Source: an uncultured Lentisphaerota bacterium (lineage in GTDB: Bacteria > Verrucomicrobiota > Kiritimatiellia > CAIQIC01). Taken from it: DNA of 64,000 nucleotides. The stretch lies in contig CAISWQ010000123.1 in the NCBI GenBank assembly GCA_903889245.1, forward strand, positions 1 to 64,000, written 5' to 3'. Below the pieces are notes generated by a model. The model was not told the origin of the DNA. It ran no database searches and worked only from the letters and a program-made list of their open reading frames with translations. Position numbers and translations under genes: made by a program. Shown piece after piece: positions 48,910 to 58,542 of the stretch (the stretch's first letter is position 1; the number at the start of each line of letters is the position of its first letter).

Positions 48910-50654
48910 CGTTGCTCCAACCGCGCCCGCACCAGTTCGGGTAGGAACTTGACCGGCACCGCGCCCTCTTCCAGCACCGCCTGATGATAACGCCCCAGAT
49001 CGAACTGCGCGCCCTGCTCCCGCTGGATGTGCTGGCGCAGCCGCGTGAGCGCCATGCGCCCGACGAAGTAGGTGGAAAGCTGGACGGAGCTTTGCTTGGC
49101 GCGGATGATTTTGAGCTGCGCCTCGCCCTCGGTTTGGAACACGTCTTCGGTGAGGAACCGCTGCGCTGCCTCGTCGGTCAGACCGTCGCAGTGCATCTGG
49201 TGGTCGAGGATCGTATTGGCCACCGCGCGCAGATAGAACTTGAGCCCGGTCAGCCGCAGCGCCGGGTCGCCGCCGCCATAGCCCTCGTCCAGCAGCATCT
49301 GCTCGCCATAGACGGCCCAGCCCTCGATATAGACATCGGAACCGCACGTCCGCCGGATGAGCGAGGGCTGCCGGTTGGCGTAATGGAACTGGACGAAATG
49401 GCCGGGATAGGCCTCGTGGATCGTCAGGATCTGCAGCATGCGCCGGTGATATTCCTGCACGAAACTCCGGATGCGCTCCGGCGACCAGTCATGCGGCGGC
49501 GGGCTGATGTTATAGAGGCTCGCCGTCTCCGGGTCCAGCGGCGGCGCGGGCTGCAGGTTGGCCGTGGAATTTCCGCGCATGAACTCCGGCATCTCCATGA
49601 CGCGGCAGCGGTCCGGCTCCGGCAGCGCCAGGAGTTTTTTCTCCGCGATGAACCGCTTCAGCTTGGCGACCGTCGCCTGCGCCTCGCCGACGAGCTGCTG
49701 CGGCTCGGCATGATCGCGGGCGATGGCGCCCAGCACACGCTGCACCACCTCGCGCCGGCCCGCGGCGTCGTCGGGCGGCAGCGTGAGCGCCGGGAAATGG
49801 ACGCACCACAGTTGGCGCGCGAGCACATACAGGTCGCGGCTGACGCGCTGGAACTCCGCCTCGGCCTCCCTCAAGGCCTCCTCCGCGGTGATGCCCGCCG
49901 CGATCTCCAGCTCGAATTTCTTCGCGAATTTTTCCCGGCCAAGCCGCCACTCGCCGGTGGCGCGCGGCAACAGGTCCTCCTCCAGGAAGCGCTGGTGCCT
50001 GCGCAACGCCTCCACCACCCGTCCCGCCGCGGCCTTCAGCTCCGGCGTCACCGCTGACCGGCCCACCAGCGCAAACAGTTCCCGCTCATAGAAGCTGATC
50101 GCGCCACGGTTCTGCTTGATCGCCGTCTCGACCACGACGCGCGGCGGGTCGCGCAGGTTGGCGCGCGCCGCCTCCAGCACACGCGGAATCTCCGCCATCC
50201 GCGCCGTCGCGTTGGCGATGTTGGTGGCCATGGGCAACGAGGATTGCGTAAAGAGCACGAACACGCTGTCGGTGATGTACTCGCCATAGACGCGCGGATC
50301 GCGCTCGAACGCGCGGATATTTTCCGTCACCCACAGGCTGCGCTGAAGTTGATGGCGCAGGATTTCGAAATCCACCTGCGCCGGCCGCGAGAGTTGCGCG
50401 TAGTCCACCGCGCGCGGCAATTCCTCCAGCGTGCGACGCTCATGTTCCAGCCAGCGCGCGCGGCCGGCGGCGGAGACATCGTCGAGCTGATGATCGAACC
50501 GGTGATCACCCAGCCGCGTCGCCGTCAACGGGCACAGGCGAAACTCCGCTTCCAGATGACGCTGATAAAATTCGGTGAGCTTCAGATCCATGTCGGCGGC
50601 GGACGCCGGCAACGTCAATAGCCACGCTGTCGTGATGACCACTTTGAAGTTCAT
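48906..50654 (-). CDS. Exported DUF885 family metallopeptidase-like protein
   Basis: 582 residues with a signal peptide (MNFKVVITTAWLLTLPASAA). DUF885 proteins are putative M32-like zinc peptidases; the motif His413-Glu414-AYPG-His419 (TIHEAYPGHFVQF) is present. YIEGWAVYGEQMLLDEGYGG and SVQLSTYFVGRMAL are also typical. It starts 17 bases after the POT transporter, consistent with peptide use. Confidence 0.87.
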   Translation of the reverse strand: MNFKVVITTAWLLTLPASAADMDLKLTEFYQRHLEAEFRLCPLTATRLGDHRFDHQLDDVSAAGRARWLEHERRTLEELPRAVDYAQLSRPAQVDFEILRHQLQRSLWVTENIRAFERDPRVYGEYITDSVFVLFTQSSLPMATNIANATARMAEIPRVLEAARANLRDPPRVVVETAIKQNRGAISFYERELFALVGRSAVTPELKAAAGRVVEALRRHQRFLEEDLLPRATGEWRLGREKFAKKFELEIAAGITAEEALREAEAEFQRVSRDLYVLARQLWCVHFPALTLPPDDAAGRREVVQRVLGAIARDHAEPQQLVGEAQATVAKLKRFIAEKKLLALPEPDRCRVMEMPEFMRGNSTANLQPAPPLDPETASLYNISPPPHDWSPERIRSFVQEYHRRMLQILTIHEAYPGHFVQFHYANRQPSLIRRTCGSDVYIEGWAVYGEQMLLDEGYGGGDPALRLTGLKFYLRAVANTILDHQMHCDGLTDEAAQRFLTEDVFQTEGEAQLKIIRAKQSSVQLSTYFVGRMALTRLRQHIQREQGAQFDLGRYHQAVLEEGAVPVKFLPELVRARLEQR

Positions 50655-50671
50655 CGGGCTCCAGTCACCAT

Positions 50672-52144
50672 CTATTTGATCCCCGCCATCCACTTGCGCA
50701 TCAGCCCGGCGAGGGCGAGCAGCACGAGGCCCAGGCCGATGGCGGATAGCGCCACGATGAGGAACCGGTGCGCCATGTCCGCCGGACCGCTGCCGCACTC
50801 GCCGGCGATCAGCCCCGCGACAAGATTGCCCAGCGAAGCTGCGAGGAACCAGATGCCCATCATCTGGCCCACGTAACGCGGCGGCGCGAGCTTCGTCACC
50901 GAGCTCAAGCCCACCGGGCTCAAGCACAGCTCCGCGACGGTGTGCAGCAGATAGGTCATCAGCAGCCAGACCGGGACGACCTGCCCGTGCGCGGCGCGTT
51001 GCGCCCCCAACATGATGACGAGGAACCCGGCCGCGAGCAGCAACAGGCCGAGCGCGAACTTCACGCCCAGCGGAATATCGCGACCGCGGCGCGCAAGCGT
51101 CACCCACACGCCCGCGACCACCGGCGCGAGCGTGACCACGAAGAGCGGGTTGAGCATCTGGAACCAGCTCGCCGGCGCCTCCCAGCCGCCGAGCGTGCGC
51201 AGCGTGTAGCGCTCGGCGAACAGGTTCAGCGACGAGCCCGCCTGCTCGAACCCGGAGAAGAACAACGCCGAGGAGATGAACAGGATCGCGATTACACCGA
51301 CGCGCCGCTTCTCCTCGCCGGTGAGCGTGCGCGAGAGAAACAGATGCAGGAAGAAAACCAGCGCGATGCCCAGGATGATCCACTTGGCCGATTGCGCGAG
51401 CGCCACCGGATTGAGCCGCACCACGCCCAGCATGAGCAGCGCGGTGGCCGCCACCACAACGGCGAGCGCCGTCCACGCCAGGCCGCGGTCGCGCGCGCGC
51501 ACCGCCCCGCCATCCGGCTGCCGCCCGGCATCGCCCAGCCGCCCGCGCATCGCGCTGAACTGCGCCAGCCCCACCACCATGCCGACGCCCGCCGCCGCGA
51601 AGCCGGCGTGCCAGTTGACCTTCTCGCCGAGCCAGCCGCACATCAGCGGCCCGATGAACGCGCCGACGTTGATGCCCATGTAGAAGATGGTGAAGCCCGC
51701 GTCGCGCCGCGCGCCGCCCTCGGGGTAGAGCTTGCCGACAATCGCGCTGATGTTCGGCTTCAGCAGGCCGGTGCCCAGCGCCACGAACAGGAGGCCGAGG
51801 TAGAACGCCTCGATGCGCGGTACCGCGAGCGTGAAGTGGCCGAGCGCGATCATCGCGCCGCCGAGCCAGACGGTTTTCTGCGCGCCGAGCAACCGGTCGG
51901 CGACCCAGCCGCCCGGCAGCGCGGCGAGGTAGACCGCCGCCGTGTAGAGCCCGTAGATCGCGCCGGCCAGCTTGTCGGAAAAACCCAGCCCGCCCTGCTG
52001 CACCGCCGCGGTCATAAAGAGCACGAGCAGCGCGCGCATCCCGTAATAGCTGCACCGCTCCCACATCTCGGTGAAGAACAGGGTGGAAAGCCCGCGCGGG
52101 TGGCGCGGCGCGGCCGGGACCGTGGTGTTGCTCACGGATGACAT
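50672..52144 (-). CDS. Proton-dependent oligopeptide transporter (POT/PTR family)
   Basis: 490 residues, about 12-14 membrane helices. The family motif ExxER is in LFFTEMWERCSYYGMRALLV (about 21-40) and GTGLLKPNISAIVGKLYPEG follows in helix 4-5. It imports di- or tripeptides with protons. First gene of the operon with the peptidase, serine dehydratase, cyclodeaminase-like and sialidase-like genes. Confidence 0.93.
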   Translation of the reverse strand: MSSVSNTTVPAAPRHPRGLSTLFFTEMWERCSYYGMRALLVLFMTAAVQQGGLGFSDKLAGAIYGLYTAAVYLAALPGGWVADRLLGAQKTVWLGGAMIALGHFTLAVPRIEAFYLGLLFVALGTGLLKPNISAIVGKLYPEGGARRDAGFTIFYMGINVGAFIGPLMCGWLGEKVNWHAGFAAAGVGMVVGLAQFSAMRGRLGDAGRQPDGGAVRARDRGLAWTALAVVVAATALLMLGVVRLNPVALAQSAKWIILGIALVFFLHLFLSRTLTGEEKRRVGVIAILFISSALFFSGFEQAGSSLNLFAERYTLRTLGGWEAPASWFQMLNPLFVVTLAPVVAGVWVTLARRGRDIPLGVKFALGLLLLAAGFLVIMLGAQRAAHGQVVPVWLLMTYLLHTVAELCLSPVGLSSVTKLAPPRYVGQMMGIWFLAASLGNLVAGLIAGECGSGPADMAHRFLIVALSAIGLGLVLLALAGLMRKWMAGIK

Positions 52145-52237
52145 GGCGCGGAGTCTAGGCGAAGAGCACCCGTCTTGTCTTGCCAGAAAATCGCAGCGCC
52201 GAGACGCCTGAAGACCGCGCTTCATTTTCCCGCTTCC

Positions 52238-52365
52238 CCGGGGAGCGTACGCGCCCTCGCGTGCGGCGTGAGGCGCCTCGCCTCACGCAATCAGCACAAA
52301 ACAGCACCCCTTCGCAGACCGCGAGGGCGCGGTCTGCCGCACGCGAGGGCGCGTGCGCTCCCCGG
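52238..52365. repeat. 128-bp nested inverted repeat (cloverleaf-like)
   Basis: Outer arms of 30 bases (52238-52267 and 52336-52365) match as inverted copies with one mismatch. Inside are two more hairpins, GCGTGAGGCG/CGCCTCACGC (52266-52288) and GCAGACCGCG/CGCGGTCTGC (52314-52337). It fills most of 52145-52391, between the hydrolase gene and the POT start. Confidence 0.9.
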
Positions 52366-52391
52366 ATTTCAAGCTAACTTCGGCAGCGGGT

Positions 52392-53453
52392 TTATTTGGC
52401 TGGCTTCTTCTCCAGCGCGCGCAGATCCATCGGGCAGTTCGGATCGTGCGGCACCGCCGGGCCGACCTCGTCCACCGGCGCGGTGAAGAGATATTTCCAC
52501 ACCGCCTCGTGGATGAACTCGCCCTTGGCGTTCTTCACCGCCGCGCCGCCGGGCACGACAGAACTGTGCGCGCGGCTGGCGTTGCCTTTCACGTCGGCGG
52601 CGGTGATCAGCCGGCGCGTGTGGCCAAAAGGCGCGGGCATCTTGTCCACATCCACAATCGGGCCGCAACTGTGCAGGCCGAGCAGCTCCCACGAGCGATC
52701 ATAGTGGTGGCCGGTCCAGCCGCCATCGAGCACGTGGCTGAACGCGAAGAAGCGGTTGGTCGGCGTCGCCGAGGGCAGCGCCTGCCACTGCTCCAACTGG
52801 TCGCGCGGGCCGCAGAACATCACCACGCGGTCCACGCGCTGGAACTTCGCGAAGCGCGCCGAGGTCGTCGAGCCGTGCGAGCTGCCGGAGATGATGACGC
52901 GATCCCAGCGCAGCCCGGCGCGGTCGGCGGTCAGGAAATAGTCCCAGCGCCCCTGCGGGTTTTCCTTCGCGAGCCACTTCACGAACTGCAGCGCGCGCTC
53001 CATCATGCCATCGGGCTTGGGGATGCTCACCAGCGGGCTGAAGTCCTCGCCGGTCGCGGCCTCGAGCCGGATCTTGCCGAGCAGCAGGCCATCGTCGCCC
53101 GGCGACGCATTGCCGAACTTGCCGAACCAACCGTTGGCGTAATGGACGCGGATCGCGTGCAGGCCGTAGCTGTTCACGCGCTCGAAGAGCGGCGCGGAGT
53201 GGCCCATCAGCCAGATCACCAGCCTGCCCTGCGGCTTCACGCGCGTATCCACCGACGCGTTCTCGATATCGGCCGGCTTGCCGCCCTTCTCGAAGACGAA
53301 CTCGATCTCCGGGTGCGGCCGCGCGCGCGCATCGAGCACGCTTGCCCGCGCCGTCAGCTCATAGCGCTGCGGCTTGGGATCGTTGAATACCAGCGGCGCC
53401 TCGGCGGCCGCCGCCATGCCACTGATCAGCACCAACATCACGGGCATTTTCAT
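52392..53453 (-). CDS. Secreted alpha/beta-hydrolase
   Basis: 353 residues, signal peptide MKMPVMLVLISGMAAAA. The nucleophile elbow is G-S-Ser192-H-G (VIISGSSHGSTTSARF). HYANGWFGKFGN and VVMFCGPRDQLEQW fit an alpha/beta-hydrolase of unknown substrate. It precedes the POT gene and follows the phosphoesterase gene by 13 bases. Confidence 0.75.
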   Translation of the reverse strand: MKMPVMLVLISGMAAAAEAPLVFNDPKPQRYELTARASVLDARARPHPEIEFVFEKGGKPADIENASVDTRVKPQGRLVIWLMGHSAPLFERVNSYGLHAIRVHYANGWFGKFGNASPGDDGLLLGKIRLEAATGEDFSPLVSIPKPDGMMERALQFVKWLAKENPQGRWDYFLTADRAGLRWDRVIISGSSHGSTTSARFAKFQRVDRVVMFCGPRDQLEQWQALPSATPTNRFFAFSHVLDGGWTGHHYDRSWELLGLHSCGPIVDVDKMPAPFGHTRRLITAADVKGNASRAHSSVVPGGAAVKNAKGEFIHEAVWKYLFTAPVDEVGPAVPHDPNCPMDLRALEKKPAK

Positions 53454-53466
53454 ATTTCGTCTCCGT

Positions 53467-54732
53467 TCATTTCTTCAGCGGAATCTGATGCGGTGTCTTC
53501 GTGCCGTTGCTGTCATAGACGGTATAGCTGATCGCGCCGTTGAGGCAGCGGACGAGCGAGGTGTGATAGAACTTGGTGCGCCCGAGATGTCCGCCCGTCT
53601 GCAGGTTGGGGAAGCAAAGCGAGGGCTCGGAGACGAGCTGCGCCTGATGCGTGTGGGCGGAGACCATGAGCTGAGGCTTGATGGTGTCGTTGAACGCGGC
53701 GGCGAACTCCGGCAGCTTGTAGCCGTGCGCCTTGTTGCACTCCTTGCAGAAATGGTTCACCGTGAGTTCGCCATCCGCCCGGATCAGCGGGATATGCACG
53801 GCCGCGATGTTATAGCGGAACTGTTTCCACTCCTGTTTGGGCAGGACGGTTTTGGCCAGCCAGTCGAACTGACGATCCTTATAGGCGTCGAATTCCGAGA
53901 GCCCGCTGTAACGCGGCATGTCGTCGCTGTGATCATCGCCAAGGAAGAGCGCGGTGATGAAGAGCGACCCGAAGCTGTAGGTGAAGTAGCGCTGGTTGTC
54001 CGGGCTCGGCGTCGGGAAGATCTGGTTGGTCAGGCGCGACCACGTGCCCTTGATCTCGTGGTTGCCCGAGACATAGAGGCAGGGCATCGCGCCCTTGGTC
54101 GCCTGATAGGCCAGGCCGAGCAGCGGCTCGATGTAATCATCCGCGCTGTTATAGTCGTTGCTGAAGTCGCCGAGCAGCAGCACGAAGTTATAGGGCTCAT
54201 CAACGCGCTCCAGCGCCTTGCGCGCGAGTTTGGCGCCGCCCTGCACGTCGGAGATTACGAGGAAGGCGATGTTGTCCTGCGGGCGCTGCACGGTCACGGC
54301 GTGCGGCGCGGAGACGATCTCCTCACCCATCTGGTAGCCATAGCGGCTGGTATCGATGGTGCGGCGCGAGGAGACGCAGTAGGTCGCACCGGCGGTTTCC
54401 AGCAGCGTCTTGGGGACATCCACACGATGGATGCGCGTCTGGAAATCGCCCACGCCATCGGTGGCATCGGAGAACGCCTGCTGCGAACCATCCTTCTGTT
54501 TCACCACGACCTTCGCCGAGCCGAACTGGGTGGTCGACCAGATGACGCGATAGCACTCCTTGTTCTCCAGCAGCACGGGCTGGCTGGTGAATTCGAAAGG
54601 CGGCCGGTTGGTCGCGGTCTGGGCAAAGCCGCAACAACTGGCCAACCAGAGACCGGCCAGACAAACGAACAACCGGACGCGACCGGACCGGAGAATCAGC
54701 TTGGCCACCACGAAGCGATTATGTTTTTGCAT
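53467..54732 (-). CDS. Secreted purple-acid-phosphatase-like metallophosphoesterase
   Basis: 421 residues from ATG 54732. A signal/lipoprotein-like segment (LFVCLAGLWLASCCGFAQ) is followed by an N-terminal FnIII-like domain (about 40-130). The phosphoesterase core has VISDVQGG, LLLGDFSNDYNS, YVSGNHEIKG, AAVHIPLIR and VSAHTHQAQ, supplying the metal ligands. Substrate unknown. Confidence 0.85.
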   Translation of the reverse strand: MQKHNRFVVAKLILRSGRVRLFVCLAGLWLASCCGFAQTATNRPPFEFTSQPVLLENKECYRVIWSTTQFGSAKVVVKQKDGSQQAFSDATDGVGDFQTRIHRVDVPKTLLETAGATYCVSSRRTIDTSRYGYQMGEEIVSAPHAVTVQRPQDNIAFLVISDVQGGAKLARKALERVDEPYNFVLLLGDFSNDYNSADDYIEPLLGLAYQATKGAMPCLYVSGNHEIKGTWSRLTNQIFPTPSPDNQRYFTYSFGSLFITALFLGDDHSDDMPRYSGLSEFDAYKDRQFDWLAKTVLPKQEWKQFRYNIAAVHIPLIRADGELTVNHFCKECNKAHGYKLPEFAAAFNDTIKPQLMVSAHTHQAQLVSEPSLCFPNLQTGGHLGRTKFYHTSLVRCLNGAISYTVYDSNGTKTPHQIPLKK

Positions 54733-54802
54733 GGCGCATTTTTGCCGGACGTGGCGGCGAGTCAAGGGCAAACAGGGAGCGCAGCCGGCGCGTGTCTGCG
54801 CT

Positions 54803-56029
54803 TCACTGCTTCGACTTGAATGGCCCGCAGACTTTTGTGACGCGATGGCTCTCGGACGTGTCGTCCACAATCACGACGCGATACTCCCCACCGCCGGGCG
54901 CGACGCGGATGACGATGTGCCCATGCCCGCTGGCCATGCGGTCTATGTCCTTGATGGCCTCGCGCGCCTTCACGTGCACATCGGTGGCGAAGACATCACG
55001 CGGGCCGGGATAGAGCTTCTCCGAGTACAGCCGTTGCCAGGCGCCCGTGGTCGGATGATGGGCGTCCCACACGGAGAGCGTCCAGATGCGGGCGCGCAGC
55101 GTGGACACAAAAAACTCGTTCATCGTATCCACATAGCCGTGATGGTCCAGGATGGCGGCGTCCACCGCGCCCACAGCCTTGGCCACGGGGGTTTCGATGT
55201 CATACCAGTCCGGCTTGTTGGGACGGAGGCCGGGCTGATCGCCGCCGTTGAAAAACCGGAACGCGCCATAGCGCAGCAGGAAGGAGATGCTCAAGACGTT
55301 TTCGTCCGGCAACTGTTTGCGGGGCACATTCGCCAGGTCCGGAATCCGGTGCTCGACCGCCGTGCCCCGGCCGGTCCAGATCACGCCGTTGGCGCCGACG
55401 TTCTGAAACTCGAACTGCGGATACTTGCCCGGCTCGCGCCGCAGCACCACCTGGTCCTTGCGGCCGGGGGCGAACTGCTCCGCCTTCAGCCCGCGCTGTT
55501 CCGTCTGCCACTTCACAAAGGCCCGGTAGTTTTTGATGACCGGGCTTTCCAGCGGCGTGGGAAAGTTGTAGCCGGGCCAGCCGCGGTCGAGCAGTTTGCC
55601 GATCGGCAGTTTCTCGCCGACCCACGTGATGCCGGTGAGCCGGTAGGCGCCGGCGCCGCCCATCGGCTGGCTGTTGGTGATGCCGCCCATGTGGTCCTCG
55701 TGGAAGTGCGTCAGCAGCGCGTAGTCGAGCGCCGGCTGCGGGTCGTGCCGCAGCGCGTGCTGGATATAGCGCACGATCCATTCGCCGGCCGGCCGCGAAC
55801 CATCGGGCCGGTCGGGCGTGTGGTTGGGCGACTTGCGTTCGATCTCCCCGGCATCCACCAGCAGCGTGGTGCCGTCGGGGAAGATGTAGAGGCCGGCATT
55901 GCCGCGTCCGCTGCTGATCTGGTGAATGTCCAGCATCCCCGGCTGCCACCGCTCGATCTCCTGGTTGACCGCGTCCTCGGCGCGCAGCCCTGTCAGCAAC
56001 GCCAGCGATAGCATCAGTATCCGTTTCAT
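54803..56029 (-). CDS. Exported metallo-beta-lactamase-fold hydrolase (ComEC-like domain)
   Basis: 408 residues from ATG 56029, signal peptide MKRILMLSLALLTGLRA. The zinc motif is His108-x-His110-x-Asp112-His113 (LLTHFHEDHMGGITN); LLVDAGE, FFNGGD and ILDHHGYVDTMNEF are further ligands. It lacks ComEC membrane helices. It overlaps the upstream alpha/beta-hydrolase as ATGA. Confidence 0.85.
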   Translation of the reverse strand: MKRILMLSLALLTGLRAEDAVNQEIERWQPGMLDIHQISSGRGNAGLYIFPDGTTLLVDAGEIERKSPNHTPDRPDGSRPAGEWIVRYIQHALRHDPQPALDYALLTHFHEDHMGGITNSQPMGGAGAYRLTGITWVGEKLPIGKLLDRGWPGYNFPTPLESPVIKNYRAFVKWQTEQRGLKAEQFAPGRKDQVVLRREPGKYPQFEFQNVGANGVIWTGRGTAVEHRIPDLANVPRKQLPDENVLSISFLLRYGAFRFFNGGDQPGLRPNKPDWYDIETPVAKAVGAVDAAILDHHGYVDTMNEFFVSTLRARIWTLSVWDAHHPTTGAWQRLYSEKLYPGPRDVFATDVHVKAREAIKDIDRMASGHGHIVIRVAPGGGEYRVVIVDDTSESHRVTKVCGPFKSKQ

Positions 56030-56949
56030 GGACTCACCTTTTTGGTTCGCAGGTTGGCGTACCACTTCAGAAAAAGTTCCGGCCACTGCGCCGGCGGAAA
56101 GCCGTGCTGCACGCGCGTCGGGATCAAATTGCCGACGCCGTGCCCGCCTTCCTCAAACAGGTCCAGGCGCACCGGCACGCCGAGCTTCGTGAGGTCCGCC
56201 TTGATCTGCTGCGGCAACTCGACTGGCTTGTCGGTGGTAGCGTGGACCAGATAGACCGGCGGCGCGTTGCTGGGAAACTGGAACGGCGAGGCCGCCTGCC
56301 GCCAGTGCCAGACGCCCAAGCCGATGGCGAAATCCGGCCGGCTGCTCTGGCGCTCGATGGGATCGGCCGCCGCCGGGTCGCCCGCGTCGAAGTGCGCCGC
56401 CAGGTTCATCGCGAGGTTCGCGCCCGCCGAATAGCCGGCGAGGCCGATCTGGTGCGGATCGAGCTGCCACTCCGCCGCGCGCTGGCGCACCAGCCGCACC
56501 GCGCGCCCGGCGTCGAGCAACGTCAGCGCCTGGATGCCCGCGTTGTCCACCATGTGCGGCGGCCGCGTGCGATACTTCAGCCCGATCACCGTCACGCCGC
56601 GCGGGTTGAAGACCTGCGCCGCATAGACGACATGCGTCTTCCAGTCGAGCCCGCCGTAGCCGCCGCCGGCGCAGACGATCAGGGCCATGCCCGTGCGCTT
56701 CTCCGGCGGCGGCAGATACACGCTGATGGTCGGCACCGAAACATTACGGATGCGCGCCTCGTCGGTCACAACCTCCGGCCCGGCGTTCTCCACAAACCGC
56801 GGCGGCCGGCCGGGCCAGAGCGCCACCGGCGCGGGCGTGTTCGTGCCCAGCAGTTGCTGGTGCGCCGACTCGCCGGATGTGAGCTGCGCCGGCTCTACCG
56901 CGCTGGCCCGCAGCAACGCCACCATCGCCAGCATGACCGCCCCACGCAT
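56026..56949 (-). CDS. Secreted alpha/beta-hydrolase (esterase/xylanase-like)
   Basis: 307 residues from ATG 56949, where a signal peptide begins (MRGAVMLAMVALLRASA). ATG 56997 would add 16 residues and has AGGGA upstream, so the start is uncertain. Motifs are the oxyanion loop VCAGGGYGGLDW, nucleophile Ser174 (GLAGYSAGANLAMN), and the HATTDKPV and EEGGHGVG acid/His regions. Such enzymes often deacetylate polysaccharides. Confidence 0.82.
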   Translation of the reverse strand: MRGAVMLAMVALLRASAVEPAQLTSGESAHQQLLGTNTPAPVALWPGRPPRFVENAGPEVVTDEARIRNVSVPTISVYLPPPEKRTGMALIVCAGGGYGGLDWKTHVVYAAQVFNPRGVTVIGLKYRTRPPHMVDNAGIQALTLLDAGRAVRLVRQRAAEWQLDPHQIGLAGYSAGANLAMNLAAHFDAGDPAAADPIERQSSRPDFAIGLGVWHWRQAASPFQFPSNAPPVYLVHATTDKPVELPQQIKADLTKLGVPVRLDLFEEGGHGVGNLIPTRVQHGFPPAQWPELFLKWYANLRTKKVSP

Positions 56950-57033
56950 TATGTTTTCCGGCTGTGGCAACCGTGGTGACCCAGCAGCTAATTTCATTTC
57001 GCAAGTCCCTTCACCACAAGTTCACTGCCGTAA

Positions 57034-58461
57034 TTACAAGTCGTTCTTTTCGGCAAAACGCAAGCTCCGGGCAACAAAGAAGGCGGGTATGGTGCCGAGG
57101 AAGGCACTTATCCCCATGAGGACAAACAATGGCGTCATTCCAAAGTAGTCGTGCAAGGAGCCGACTACGAAACTCAACACCCACCCCATGATACTCGCAC
57201 ACATGACCCCAATGCCCACCACCAGGCCAACACCCCGTGGCGACACAGCCCCCGCAATGCAGGCATAGAGATTAACAAGCAATGCCTGATAGGCGGCAGT
57301 CGCAAGTGCCGCGAAAGTGATAAACATCATCGGCTTGCTCGCGATAGCCATCCCAAGGCTTGCCAGCAACAACAGAATACCGCTGACAGGGATTACTATC
57401 GAACGCAGCGCAGCCAGTCGAAATCCCGACAAGGCCGGGATATCTGAAGCAAGTGCTCCCACCAAAGCGCCTCCGATACCAGCGGCGCTGATTACAACGG
57501 CAAACTGTGATAAATCAGTCAGCGCGACAGCAAATGTACGTTGCATGAAATGTGGCACCCAAAATACAAGCAGATAATTCAGTGGCGCGATCAGGAGATG
57601 CGCCAGCACATAAAGCCAACTGCGCAGTTTTCCAAGCGCACAGAAACCCTCGAACATGGTCTCCGTTCTAACGCTGGATAAGCATGGCCGGCGCCACGCC
57701 CACAACAACAGGCCACTCCAGAGCAGGAACAATACGAACAAGACGCCTGCCGTGACAAAAAACACGCTACGCCAGCCTGACTGCACTGTCATGGCCGACA
57801 CCACCCCAGGTCCCACGAAAGCGGCGTTAAGCGTTCCATATAACACCATGGCCACTGCGATCGCTTGCAGTTTACGCGGCACACACTCGCTCACCGCTTG
57901 CATCGCCGCTGGCAGAGCCCCGCCGGAGGCTAATCCAAGCACGATTCTGCCGACGATTAGCATAAGCAGGCCGCCCGCGAAGCCGGTAATCAAAGTCGCC
58001 ATCAGACCTCCGACGAGAACAATTCCATAAATCCAGCGCGTGCCGATAAGGCAACACAGCACACCCATGAGCAAGGATCCGATGATGTACGGAACCAGAA
58101 AAGCACCACTCACTTTTGCGTATTCGATATTGGAGAAGCCGAATTCCTGTCGTAACACAGGAGAAAGGATGCCTAACTGTTGGCGGGACAGGTATACGAC
58201 AAAGCCAGCAAGGAGAATTAAGGCCAGTAACAGCCAGCGATGCAAGTCCTTGGAGCCCATATCAGTTTCTTGATTTGTCAGAGGTGAACTGGCTGCCGGT
58301 ATTCCCGCCTCCATTACCGGTGCCCCCGTAACTGTCGAAGATGCAGTCGCAGCGGCTGGCAAAATCAGTGGACGCTGGCATGTGGGACAGGCAATTTGCA
58401 GGCTTTCTTGCCGCTCTTGAAACTCAAGCCGTTGCTGACAGTGTGGACACGAGTATTTCAT
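57034..58461 (-). CDS. MFS transporter with N-terminal zinc ribbon
   Basis: 475 residues from ATG 58461 (AAGGGG seven bases upstream). The N-terminus MKYSCPHCQQRLEF...IACPTCQRPL is a CxxC/CxxC zinc ribbon, then a Ser/Thr/Ala linker (about 35-70) and about 12 membrane helices of an MFS carrier resembling hexuronate/sugar-acid transporters (GILSPVLRQEFGFSNIEYAK). The ribbon fused to a carrier is unusual. Base composition of about 57010-58560 is visibly less GC-rich than both flanks, which points to acquisition. Confidence 0.82.
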   Translation of the reverse strand: MKYSCPHCQQRLEFQERQESLQIACPTCQRPLILPAAATASSTVTGAPVMEAGIPAASSPLTNQETDMGSKDLHRWLLLALILLAGFVVYLSRQQLGILSPVLRQEFGFSNIEYAKVSGAFLVPYIIGSLLMGVLCCLIGTRWIYGIVLVGGLMATLITGFAGGLLMLIVGRIVLGLASGGALPAAMQAVSECVPRKLQAIAVAMVLYGTLNAAFVGPGVVSAMTVQSGWRSVFFVTAGVLFVLFLLWSGLLLWAWRRPCLSSVRTETMFEGFCALGKLRSWLYVLAHLLIAPLNYLLVFWVPHFMQRTFAVALTDLSQFAVVISAAGIGGALVGALASDIPALSGFRLAALRSIVIPVSGILLLLASLGMAIASKPMMFITFAALATAAYQALLVNLYACIAGAVSPRGVGLVVGIGVMCASIMGWVLSFVVGSLHDYFGMTPLFVLMGISAFLGTIPAFFVARSLRFAEKNDL

Positions 58462-58542
58462 GGCATATCCCCTTATTGAGACTTGCTTGCACATGCCCAC
58501 CGTGGGAGTGCTGTGCTTCGATCCCTGCATGATACGGAAAAA

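Noticed and set aside
48906-52064. A 1052-codon frame ending in the DUF885 gene
   Set aside because: Its first 470 codons are the POT transporter read out of frame; the signal peptide at ATG 50654 marks the real start.
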